Source: Pyrrhoderma lamaoense | Lineage: Eukaryota; Basidiomycota; Agaricomycetes; Hymenochaetales; Hymenochaetaceae | Reading direction: 5' to 3' | Assembly (NCBI GenBank): GCA_002794735.1 | Contig: NBAZ01000054.1 | Span: 1-46,471, forward strand | Length of the DNA: 46,471 bases | Part shown: positions 9,069 through 18,090 of the stretch, piece by piece | Numbering within the stretch: the stretch's first letter is position 1 | Layout of the letters: every line of letters begins with the position of its first letter | The notes under the pieces: model-generated | Databases searched by the model: none | Told to the model about the DNA's origin: nothing | The model's input: the letters and a program-made list of their open reading frames with translations, nothing else | Translations under genes and position numbers: made by a program

Positions 9069-12000
9069 CTACTCGTAAAAATCTTGGATTGCTAGTGGGG
9101 CATTTTTGAGGTTGGCTTTTGGTTCCCAAGAGTTGCTTTCCTCCCCCCAGCCTTTCCATTTGACCAGGTATTGTAGTTGACGGCCTACTTTCTTTACGTC
9201 CAAAATTTTTTCAACCTCGTACTCTTCCTCTCCTTCGATTTCTACTGGTTCTGGTTCTGGTGGTATGCGGCCTTCTATTGTGTCTTTGTGGACTGGGTAC
9301 AGTAGTGAGGCGTGGAAGACTGGATGGATATGCATAGATTCTGGCAGCTGTAGTTTGTATGCTAGATCGTTGATTTTTTCTATTATTTTGTATGGGCCCA
9401 AGCGTTTAGGGTTAAGTTTACGAGTCCCTGTTAAGTGTATGTTGCTTGCGTCAAGCCAGACTAGGTCGCCTATTGTAAATGGGGGTGTTTGGGCAACATG
9501 TTGGTCATACTGTTGTTTCATTCGTCGTGCTGCTACTTCCAATGCTGCCTGAGCCTCCTTTCGTGCTTGAACTAACTCTTCCAACCGTTGTTCTACTGTT
9601 GGTAAATTGGATCGAGGTCGTTCTAGGATTTGGAATTCTGGGTTAAAGCCGTAGTTTAGATAAAATGGTGACTCTTTCGTAGCACTATGTTCCCAATTGT
9701 TGTACGCAAACTCTGCCATTGCAAGTAATGAAGCCCATTTCTCTTGCCGTTTGTCTATGTATGCACGTAAGTATTGTTCTAGCACCTGATTGACCCTTTC
9801 TGTTTGTCCGTCTGTTTGGGGGTGGTATGCTGTAGAGAATGAGCTTTTGACTCTGAGTCGCTCTAGCAGGTTCCTCATAAACTTAGATATGAACGTTGTT
9901 CCACGATCTGAGATAATTCGTTTTGGAGTGCCATGAAGTTTCCAGACATTGTTCAAGTATAACTCTGCAGTTTGTTCTGAGTTTACGTCAGAAGTGGTTG
10001 GAATGAAGTGTGCCTGTTTTGAGAACCTGTCTACTACGACCAGTATCGCATTGTGCCCTTTAGAATCTGGAAGCTGGGTGATAAAGTCACAGGAAATTTC
10101 TTCCCAAGGCTGCTGTGCTACTGAGTTGGGCATTAATGGTCCATGTTCTTTGCGTGTGAAGTTTTTTGTGGTTTGACAGGTGCGACAACCTTGTACGTAG
10201 CGGTCTACAAAGCTTAACATTCCTGGCCACCAGTAGTTGCGTGATACTAGCTCATAAGTTTTCCATTTGCCCGGGTGTCCTGCTGCCAGTGAGTCATGGT
10301 GAGTTTCTACCACTTTTCGACGCAGTTCTTCCCTTTTTGGGACGTATACCTTCCCTCTAAACAGAATCAATCCATCTTCTGTGTTCCATTCTTCTAATCC
10401 CTTTTTTAAGGCCCTTGGTGCTGCCCCTTCGATCCGTTCCAGTGATTCTACCAGCCCTTCATCCACTTTCATCTCTTCCCTGATTTCCCTCAACAACTCT
10501 TTATCGCCTTCAATCTGAGTCATTCCTCGCCGTAATGCTTTTACTTTTAGCATTTTAGGGTTGAGTAAGACTTTGCCTTGATTATCTATCTCTCGAGGTT
10601 GTAGGTGTGGCATTCGAGAAAGTGCATCTGGCTTTCCTCCTAGTCTCCCTGGTCTATGCACAATCTCGTAGTTAAAGCGACTTAAGAAGAGACTCCAGCG
10701 TGCTTGTCTTCGTGTTAGTGTTCTAGAGGTGGAGAAATAGAGTAGGTTTTTGTGGTCTGAGATTATTTGTACTGGGTATTCTCCTCCCTCTAAGTAGTGT
10801 CTCCATTCTTCTAAGGCGCGAATAATTGCTAACAGCTCTTTGTCATAGATTTCATAGTTTCGCTCTGCTTCGTTTAAGGTCCGTGAGTAGAAGGCTATTG
10901 GGTGAATTTTCCCATCTTTTGCTTTTTGAGAGAGTACTGCCCCTGTTGCGTAATTTGATGCATCACATTCTACGATAAATGGTTGGCTGAGGTCTGCCAT
11001 TACCAGTACTGGTGCTGTGGTAAACGCTTGTTTGAGTGCTTGGAACGCTTGCTCTTGTTTGTCCCCCCAATGCCAGATTGTGTCTTTACGCATAAGTTTA
11101 GTCAGTGGTGCTACTTCATGGGAGAAGTTGAGGATAAAGCGACGGTAAAAGTTTGCAAATCCTAAAAAGGCCTGTAACTCTTTTAACTTGCGAGGGGTTG
11201 GCCACCTTAGTACTGCTTCAACCTTAGCAGGGTCCATACGTATGTGTCCTCTTGAGATTATCATGCCCAAAAATTCCACTTCTTTTTTGTAGAACTCGCA
11301 CTTTTCAGGTTTACAAAAGAGGTCATTTCTTTGTAATCGTTGTAGTACTTCTCGGATGTGTTTAGTATGGCTTTGGTAGTCTGGGGAAAATATGAGAATA
11401 TCGTCCAAGTAGATTACTACATAGACCCCCTCTAAGTCCTTGAAGATATCATCCATCATGTGTTGGAAGGTTGCTGGAGCGTTTGTTAATCCAAAGTTCA
11501 TTACCATTGGGTCATAAAGACCTTGCGGTGTTCTGAATGCTGCTTTCCACTGGTCTCCTTCTTTGATACGTATGTTGTTGTATCCCCACCGTAAGTCAAG
11601 TTTAGAGAATACCTGTGCTTTAGCTAGTTGGTCTACTAGGGTTTGTGTGAGGGGTAATGGATAGCGGTTCTTTATAGTTATAGCGTTGAGTCTTCGGTAG
11701 TCTACTACGAGCCGTAGTGTACCGTCTTTCTTTTTAACAAAGAAGACTGGGGCCGCTGCTGGTGATTTGGATGGTCTGATGTATCCTTTAGCCAGATTTT
11801 CTTTGACATACTCGCTCATTGCCTCGTTCTCATTGGGTGCAAGTGGGTATACTTTTGAAAACGAAGGGACTGTTCCCGGTATTAAGTCAATACTATGATC
11901 GTATGGCTTGGGGACTGGCATTCGTTCTGATGCTTGTTTAGAAAAGACTTTCGCGAACATCTTAAACTCCTCTGGGATCTCTGTTGCCTGTTTGGGGCCT

Positions 12001-12731
12001 TGTTCCTGTGCTACTGACTGCGCATATGTATATGAGGCTGCTAATTTGAGAGTGACCTTCTCGTTTACTGGTGTGAAAAATGTATCTCCTTCCTCTTCTT
12101 CAAACCAATCTGCCATCTCTTCCTCCTCCCCTTCTTTGCCCATTTTCATCCTTTTCAACATCAACGGTCTCCTTTCCCATTCATCCTCCTCTTCTTCGAT
12201 CTCTATTGGCGCTTCCTCAAGTGTGGTCTTTTTTATCTTTGCTGCTGTTTGTTTCTGTGGATGATTACAGTTTGCTGGGCAACGAGTGAATTTAATTTCT
12301 CCTTTTTTCCAGTTGATGTCTGGATTATGGTAGCGTAGCCAGTCAATTCCTATGATTACTTCGTCTGTTCCAATGTCTGTAATTGCGAATGTAACTGACT
12401 CTGTGTGTTGGCCGATCTTTAGTTCTAGTTGCGCACTGTGTGTAATAGCCCCCATTGCATTTTCAGAGTTGTCTGCATTGCGGAGTGGAATGGGGGTGTC
12501 GAGTCGTTGTGTGGATACATTGTTTAGTTTTACAAAGCGCCAGTTCAGGAAACTGGTTGATGCTCCACTGTCTATCATTGCTTGGGTGGTTGCTGAGCGG
12601 TTTTTTCCTATCAGAGTTATGGGGATGTGTATCTGATGACGTAGATTTTTATTTCCAGACATATAGATATTAGATACATTTGCCCTAACTAGTTCGTATT
12701 TCTGATTAAGAGAGACCTGGTTCTGCGTCAC
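9069..12731 (-). CDS. pol: Pol polyprotein of element B
   Basis: A polyprotein of about 1220 aa. Protease active site D54-S55-G56; reverse transcriptase YLDD at 441-444; RNase H motif VECDASNYATGAVLSQ; integrase zinc domain (HH...GH...C-x2-C) and triad D882, D942, E978; GPY/F module; C-terminal chromodomain (EEYEVEKIL to WKGWGEES, about 1163-1218). Position 12731 is GTG rather than ATG. The frame is open well upstream through the gag end, at -1 relative to gag, so a Gag-Pol fusion by frameshifting at the gag stop is likely. No key residue is missing. An acidic stretch (about residues 175-215) separates protease from RT. Confidence 0.95.
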   Translation of the reverse strand: MTQNQVSLNQKYELVRANVSNIYMSGNKNLRHQIHIPITLIGKNRSATTQAMIDSGASTSFLNWRFVKLNNVSTQRLDTPIPLRNADNSENAMGAITHSAQLELKIGQHTESVTFAITDIGTDEVIIGIDWLRYHNPDINWKKGEIKFTRCPANCNHPQKQTAAKIKKTTLEEAPIEIEEEEDEWERRPLMLKRMKMGKEGEEEEMADWFEEEEGDTFFTPVNEKVTLKLAASYTYAQSVAQEQGPKQATEIPEEFKMFAKVFSKQASERMPVPKPYDHSIDLIPGTVPSFSKVYPLAPNENEAMSEYVKENLAKGYIRPSKSPAAAPVFFVKKKDGTLRLVVDYRRLNAITIKNRYPLPLTQTLVDQLAKAQVFSKLDLRWGYNNIRIKEGDQWKAAFRTPQGLYDPMVMNFGLTNAPATFQHMMDDIFKDLEGVYVVIYLDDILIFSPDYQSHTKHIREVLQRLQRNDLFCKPEKCEFYKKEVEFLGMIISRGHIRMDPAKVEAVLRWPTPRKLKELQAFLGFANFYRRFILNFSHEVAPLTKLMRKDTIWHWGDKQEQAFQALKQAFTTAPVLVMADLSQPFIVECDASNYATGAVLSQKAKDGKIHPIAFYSRTLNEAERNYEIYDKELLAIIRALEEWRHYLEGGEYPVQIISDHKNLLYFSTSRTLTRRQARWSLFLSRFNYEIVHRPGRLGGKPDALSRMPHLQPREIDNQGKVLLNPKMLKVKALRRGMTQIEGDKELLREIREEMKVDEGLVESLERIEGAAPRALKKGLEEWNTEDGLILFRGKVYVPKREELRRKVVETHHDSLAAGHPGKWKTYELVSRNYWWPGMLSFVDRYVQGCRTCQTTKNFTRKEHGPLMPNSVAQQPWEEISCDFITQLPDSKGHNAILVVVDRFSKQAHFIPTTSDVNSEQTAELYLNNVWKLHGTPKRIISDRGTTFISKFMRNLLERLRVKSSFSTAYHPQTDGQTERVNQVLEQYLRAYIDKRQEKWASLLAMAEFAYNNWEHSATKESPFYLNYGFNPEFQILERPRSNLPTVEQRLEELVQARKEAQAALEVAARRMKQQYDQHVAQTPPFTIGDLVWLDASNIHLTGTRKLNPKRLGPYKIIEKINDLAYKLQLPESMHIHPVFHASLLYPVHKDTIEGRIPPEPEPVEIEGEEEYEVEKILDVKKVGRQLQYLVKWKGWGEESNSWEPKANLKNAPLAIQDFYE

Positions 12732-12760
12732 GAGTGGTGCAACCTGTCGTCGTGACGCTT

Positions 12761-14083
12761 CTAAAAAGACGACTTGGGGGTTTCCTCTACCTTGTCTGTC
12801 TTTAGAAGTTTGTTGAGCAGCGCTTTCATCTCCTCTAGAGTCTGTTGATCGCTTCTCCCTTGCCCTGCTTCCTTGACCACACTCGTCTCCTTCTTTTCTT
12901 CTTCTCCTGTCATCGCTCCTTTAGCTTTCCAGGTTGAAGATGAACTATTGTTGCTGCTGCTGCTGTTGTTATTGTCATTGCTGTTGTTACTTGAGTACTT
13001 CCATCCTCTAGTGCATGTATTCATGCGGTGACCCCTTAAGGCGCATTTCAAGCAAAGTCCCATTCGTTTACGTCGTTCTAATTCTGCTTGTGGCACGCGT
13101 ATGGGTGTGGGTGTTGTTCGTAGAGCGTCCACCTCCATTGCATCCCCTTTAGCGTGTTCAGTAGAAGAGATGTTGGTAGATATGGTTGCCTCTCTGATGC
13201 GTTGTAAGTTTTTACAAACTGTACTTGCTTGAGTGATGAACTGGCTGAGTGTCTGCGCGCGTGGGATAATAGCAACCATGTGTCCTTTAACTTCCTTGGT
13301 GAGGCCATTTTCGTATTGGCTTGCTAGAGCGCCATCGCTCCACCCAGTTATGTCTGCTAGTCGTTGGAATTCTGCTGTGTATGCTTCGATGTCCTTGTAG
13401 CTGTTAAGCTTAAGTGCACGGATAGAACGCTCTGCATCGCCCTTCCTATCGACTGGTCCAAAGATGTTTTCAAGCTTTTTGTAGAGAAGGTTAAAGTCGT
13501 TAACTTCTGGTGCCTCGTTGGGTGTTGCCACTGTTGCTGCAATGCCCATAATGTGTCCGTAAGCTTTTCCTTTGATTCGTGACAGTGTGTAGATAGAACG
13601 TGACCTGTCGTCTGGGTACACCTTTCCATTAGCTCCCAAATAGAGCTGAAGTTGTGTGACGAAGATATCAAATTTGTCGCGGTCGCCATGGAACTCCTCA
13701 GGCTCGTTAACCTTAGTTCGGCCTTGTGATGAGATCGCTCCCACTTGGATACCATTAAGCCGCTGAGTCAGTGCCAAAGTCTCCATCTGTAAGTCAGGGA
13801 CAATCCCCATGGGATCGAGGTCATCAGTCCTTAGATCATTCATACGGCGCTCCAGGTCCGCGATACGTGTCCTCAGCCCTAGAACTAGCCCAGCTGGTGC
13901 TTCGTCTGTACCTCGTAGCTCGTTCATTCTTCCTGTCACTAGTGTCATTTGGTTTTCCAGTGCCTCCACGCGTCCAAACAGTTCATGGACTTGTGTAATG
14001 ATTGGTCCCGTGATGCCGTTTATGACTGTAGTCAACTCTGCTTGCGTCCAAGTGCGAGACTGGTGGAGTGGTGTGTCTGTCAT
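12761..14083 (-). CDS. gag: Gag of element B
   Basis: A 440-aa structural protein starting at ATG 14083. The N-terminal half has a coiled-coil-like stretch (about 25-115), followed by a retrotransposon-gag core (about 130-290, for example YKKLENIFGP). A CCHC knuckle (CLKCALRGHRMNTC) follows, then a Ser/Asn-rich tract and a charged tail. It ends at TAG 12761-12763, preceded by five T, giving codons tct ttt tag; pol is in the -1 frame there. The related gag of element C has exactly the same codon count and the same T run before its stop, so this end is conserved. Confidence 0.93.
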   Translation of the reverse strand: MTDTPLHQSRTWTQAELTTVINGITGPIITQVHELFGRVEALENQMTLVTGRMNELRGTDEAPAGLVLGLRTRIADLERRMNDLRTDDLDPMGIVPDLQMETLALTQRLNGIQVGAISSQGRTKVNEPEEFHGDRDKFDIFVTQLQLYLGANGKVYPDDRSRSIYTLSRIKGKAYGHIMGIAATVATPNEAPEVNDFNLLYKKLENIFGPVDRKGDAERSIRALKLNSYKDIEAYTAEFQRLADITGWSDGALASQYENGLTKEVKGHMVAIIPRAQTLSQFITQASTVCKNLQRIREATISTNISSTEHAKGDAMEVDALRTTPTPIRVPQAELERRKRMGLCLKCALRGHRMNTCTRGWKYSSNNSNDNNNSSSSNNSSSSTWKAKGAMTGEEEKKETSVVKEAGQGRSDQQTLEEMKALLNKLLKTDKVEETPKSSF

Positions 14084-14286
14084 GGCTGCCTAGTTTCTTG
14101 GAAGTTTAAAGACCACAAATACTAAGATGAGTGCGATAGTGAAGACTATGAGAGTTCCTATAACAATAGGTGACTGGCAAATTAATGCAGAAAACTGAAG
14201 AGTCCGTTGTGCTCATGTTTGGTTAAGACTGCTTTCTTCGAGGTCAATGTTGGAAGTGTCCATCCACTAGTGGTAGTGAGTAGAGA

Positions 14287-14299
14287 AAAGTTAACCTAA
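14287..14299 (-). other. Element B primer binding site (self-complementary)
   Basis: On - the LTR end is followed by tt and then aggttaacttt (14297 to 14287). This is exactly complementary, over 11 nt, to the RNA copied from 14511-14501 in the same LTR. The 2-nt tt spacer is the same as in element A. No TGG start typical of a tRNA primer is present. Confidence 0.7.
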
Positions 14300-14787
14300 T
14301 GTTACGGTCGCAGAGATCAGGCAAGCCCTATGCACGCGTGACGTGGCAACGATAACAATAGATATGCACAGTTCTAAGTATGACACTCAAGACCACTAGT
14401 TGACTTAGTAGCGGTTGTCTCACTGCGAGAGAACTCTACAAGTTAGTTATATTAAGTGCTACTTAGTACAATATGCTTACCTGCGAGAGAACTCTACAAG
14501 AGGTTAACTTTATGGTGGTGACGGTCAAAGAATGAAGTGTGTGGGGAGTTCTCTCGCAGATTGCCGGGTTTATATACTAGTGGGAACAAACATTAATAAG
14601 CAATGAGTCATGGATGATAAATCAGAATGTGAGTCAGGTAACGAAGTGAGTCGTGTGAGAATGAGTCATACAAACTGAGTCACAACAAATAAGATAAAAG
14701 ATGAAACAAATAACACGTCAACAACGCGTCAACATGAGTCAATAATGGACTTAGGGAAATTAAGAAAATGTCCTTTAGTTCGTAACA
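14300..14787 (-). repeat. 5' LTR of element B
   Basis: A 488-bp copy of the LTR at 8529-9016. Sense-strand TATA is tatataaa (14576 to 14569). The predicted RNA start is at 14511, the first base of the self-primer complement and 65 nt from the TATA box, which is a longer gap than in element A. Confidence 0.93.
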
Positions 14788-14792
14788 GCAGT

Positions 14793-15626
14793 GGACCCTA
14801 ACTCAGGGACAGGAGATTGGGAATCTCTCTAGATCAGATCTAAGGGTCTCAGGGTCTCAGGGAGTAATATGATTGTATGGACTGCGGAGCAGGGACGTTA
14901 AGGGTTCAGACATGTGTGGGATACACAGGGTCTTCAGGGACTTGTGGAGCAAGTGCCTTTAGGGTTATGGTTAGGATAAAGGAATACCCATGGCATAATG
15001 GGTGTTGATGAAGGCTATAAAAGCAGGACTTTTGGACATCGTAGAGTAGATTGTTCAGACTCACTTATAGCCATCATCTGGTAATAAGTTTACTTCAAGC
15101 CGTAAAACGGTAACAAGTTACAACTACACTTGAAGTACAATACCTGCGCTCAGTCAAGATTGTCGTTAGCTGGCAAAGATGTTGCTTTAAGGGTATCTGT
15201 ATTGTGATAGAACATCTAGCTTTCTCTAACATCGTTACTTGTTCTCCATCGCTGTACAGTGAGGAGACTACTTCTATACTCTCCAAGAAGGACCACATTA
15301 TCATACTACGAGTTATTGCATCAGCATCATTTAGGTTGAATCAATACCTTGGTCGACACCTCGCGTGATTACCTCTTTGTCACAATCTACTTGTAGTGTC
15401 CTCGGCACTTGGCACGACGACTTCAAGACCCTCTACCTTGAAGAAGCACCAACTACTCGTTAGCTTTAACCGGACTAGGTGTCTAATTAGTCTGATCAAC
15501 TACTCAGCACACTGCTAGCCCACCCCTTTTGGCGAAAGGATTAGAGTTGCTTTATCTGGGTTATCGAACCTCTATTACTAAGGTTGCAGATCACGCTGAT
15601 CCCTTAGTTTTAAGGAAACCGTAACA
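14793..15626 (+). promoter_or_regulatory. Unit X1 downstream half: TATA box and R-U5-like part
   Basis: This part resumes the X reading frame up to TAG 14830-14832. A TATA box (ctataaaag, 15015-15023) and about 600 bp of untranslated sequence ending CCGTAACA follow. The protein thus lies upstream of the promoter, in U3. A short block built on aagccatca...ggtaataa (about 15068-15115) varies in copy number between the X copies. Confidence 0.6.
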
Positions 15627-15731
15627 GCACCTGAGGTCATAGCTGAGTTTTACCAACCATTCCAACCTGTTTATTGATTCACTAACCCACTTGCAAGATA
15701 GAAAACAAGAACATTTTGTATAAAAAGGGGG
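15627..15731 (+). pseudogene. Element F: pol end, segment 3, and polypurine tract
   Basis: After the X1 target duplication the chromodomain frame continues (NAPEVIAEFYQPFQPVY) and ends in stops. The purine run aaaaaggggg at 15722-15731 is a polypurine tract in front of an LTR. Joined in order with 445-666 and 7563-7605, it completes the F pol C-terminus. Confidence 0.7.
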
Positions 15732-16500
15732 TGATATCATGAACAAAAACAAACTTGTTGTTATTTCTTTCATTTTTCCATTATTTCTCTTCTATCACAT
15801 AAACAGTTATTTAGATGGACACTGGTTGTCATGTGATTGGCTTAGTCATTGGGAACCAGGTGATTGGGTGCTACATAGTTATTACTTCATACTTTTTCTA
15901 GGGTTATTAGATATATAAGACCACTTAATAGCTCATGTATAACTTAGCTTTATTCTTGTCTTATCCCAGTACTTCAATACACTTGTGTTATATACTTTTC
16001 CTTTTTCTCCTTATTCTCACGCTTTTTCCCTCTTTCTCATATTACTAAAACCCATTACACACTTTAGACCCCTTTACTAATCTATATTACTCCATAACCT
16101 TTGACCCATTCTTCTTTACTCATCCTTATTGACAAACTCTGATCCATTACGGATACTTTCATTCTTCTATATTCTCCAACAGTCTACCATATTCTATCAC
16201 ATTCTATTTCCTTCCTTTTCTATCCATGATCACACTGTCATGTCACACACTTCAAACTGTATATAAGTAGCACCTCTGTTAGTAGATAGTCCTCAGTTTT
16301 AACTTTGTCTACTCTTTTGACTCGGCACTGAAGCCACTCTCAATACATCTTATTACTCTCCACTATTGTTGATACTTGTTGATTAGTGACTTAGGCCGGA
16401 CTCTGACTATAGGCCGAGTTTAGTTGCTGACAACTTGTTCTCTACTTTGTGTTGCTCACACTTAGTACTTATCAAGTAGAAGCTCTGCTGGTTGCTGACA
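15732..16500 (+). repeat. 3' LTR of element F
   Basis: A 769-bp sequence that starts TGATATCATGAAC directly after a polypurine run and ends GTTGCTGACA, like the element A LTR end. A TATA box (tatataag) is near 16260. The start and end are inferred because the partner LTR is outside the window. The related promoter layout makes F an older relative of A. Confidence 0.6.
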
Positions 16501-17859
16501 GTATGATATATGTATTGGAGTCTATTTCAGCTAGTTATTGAATTCTATGTGATCTCATTATTAAACATGATGTAAGCACTTTATAATTGTAATTGGTAAA
16601 CCTAAAGTTTGGAAATCCTAACAATTAATTTTAGATACAAATATTACATATTTATTTTATATAATTATAAAGGAAATATACTAGTATAATAATTTATAAT
16701 TTTATATTTTAATAAACTTTTATACAAAATAATAAATTTGACATACTTTTTAAAAATTTACAAAGATTGAGTTATATTTGGAAAAGCAATTTTTAAAAAA
16801 AAACATGAGTTAGTTTTTTTCAGTTCCTTAGTCAGAATTTGTATTATATAAGCAATTTTATTAATAGGTTTTATATGTAACACTAAGTACACTTATTTTA
16901 GATGAATTTAATAATTCAATTAAAGCTCTTAGATCTATAATTAAAAGCTGAATCAAAAAAAAAATAGTCAAAAATAAATATATACTGTATATGTGCCCCT
17001 CTTTCAAAGTGTACCCCTCTTTCAAACTTGATATTTCTCAACATTATACAAATAAACTCTATTCAAAATTTGGCACAAAAATATGTTTTTACTGACTTAT
17101 TAAGATTATGTGAAAATTATCATCAAAATAATATTAATTAAATAGGAAATAAGCATATACACAGATTTAGAACAACATATATATGAAAAACTACAATTAT
17201 AAAATTATTTTTCTCATCAACTTTCTATATAACTTTATATATATGATATATAGATACAAAAATGACTTCATAATTATTTTCATGCTTTAAAAAAATTATC
17301 TCATTGACTTATCAAGAAATTAAAATGAAAGTGATAGTGAGTGACAAAATTGATCAACTTTCCTAGATTCTAATATAATATGTAGTTAAGCAAATTTCAC
17401 GACTATAAAAAATAATATACAGTATTGTGACACTGTGTGATAAAATGTTGAAAGAGGGGTACACTTGGTCTTTATGTATTTTTTTAACATACTTTTATTA
17501 TTAAAATTAGTTTAAAATTAAACAAACTAATCACTAGTAAGCTAAACTATATTCCTAAATTTTTCTGTGCAGTGGATATAAAATATATTTAATACTTTAT
17601 TTTGATTATAATAAGCATTGAACAATGTGAATAAAAAATGTGTTAAAAAAGGAGGCAAAAAGCATGCCAAAATAAGTAATTACTTACATAAGTCATGTGC
17701 AAGATTTGTAAAGTGTGCATTCTCCGAAACCAAATTTTTGCAAAATTGTCCATAACTCAACTAATTCTTCACTGATTTGGCTCATTTTTGTGTTGTTTGA
17801 AAATTCTGATTCAGTACTTCATGGCCCCATACCTTATTTTCACCAAACAAGCTTAAATC
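16501..17859. other. AT-rich tract with an inverted-repeat unit
   Basis: No gene is seen here. A 19-bp perfect inverted repeat (17007-17025 and 17448-17466, aagtgtacccctctttcaa) bounds a 460-bp AT-rich non-coding segment. This would suit a MITE or other non-autonomous DNA element. A half-similar motif is at 333-350. The part from about 17640 is probably the 5' untranslated end of Tc1 element T1, but its left terminal repeat could not be found. Confidence 0.45.
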
Positions 17860-18090
17860 ATGGTTTATAAGGAGATGAATAAGACAGATCAGTGGATTTC
17901 CCAAAGACTTGGTTGTTATGCTTTTACAATCTCTCACAATTGGAAGGAGCTTCAGAAAACAAATGATTCTTACTTTAGACATCCTAAACCAGGTGCTCCA
18001 CACAAACTGACTCCTGTGGATAAAAGATATGCCATGTTTTTGATCCATTCAGAATGTGTTTATAGTGCAGCTGATCTCAAACATCATTAC

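Larger units (their letters stand above)
8529..14787 (-). mobile_element. Intact Ty3/gypsy chromovirus B
   Basis: A 6.26-kb element on the minus strand. Its LTRs at 8529-9016 and 14300-14787 are each 488 bp, with one difference seen (gacgctc versus gacactc). The target duplication gcagt is perfect (8524-8528, 14788-14792). gag and pol are fully open. It landed inside the X1 reading frame. Near-identical LTRs and abundant CpG indicate a very recent insertion. Confidence 0.95.
7606..15626 (+). mobile_element. LTR-like unit X, copy 1 (split by element B)
   Basis: The unit starts TGTTACGG and ends CCGTAACA, an 8-bp terminal inverted repeat. It is flanked by the duplication gcacc (7601-7605 and 15627-15631). 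Removing element B and one copy of its target duplication leaves 1757 bp. TG...CA ends, 5-bp duplications, an internal TATA box (15015-15023) and the absence of internal retroelement genes indicate a solo LTR of an element whose body is not in the window. Copies at 18091 and 22350 share both ends. A truncated copy is at 39067-39731. Copy 1 is the best preserved. Confidence 0.85.

Noticed and set aside
11908..12673. Several open frames on + across B pol
   Set aside because: They are antisense shadows of the intact pol frame on the minus strand.
15732..16500. Small peptide gene on - near 15591-15773
   Set aside because: It crosses the junction of pol F and its LTR and has no supporting motif.
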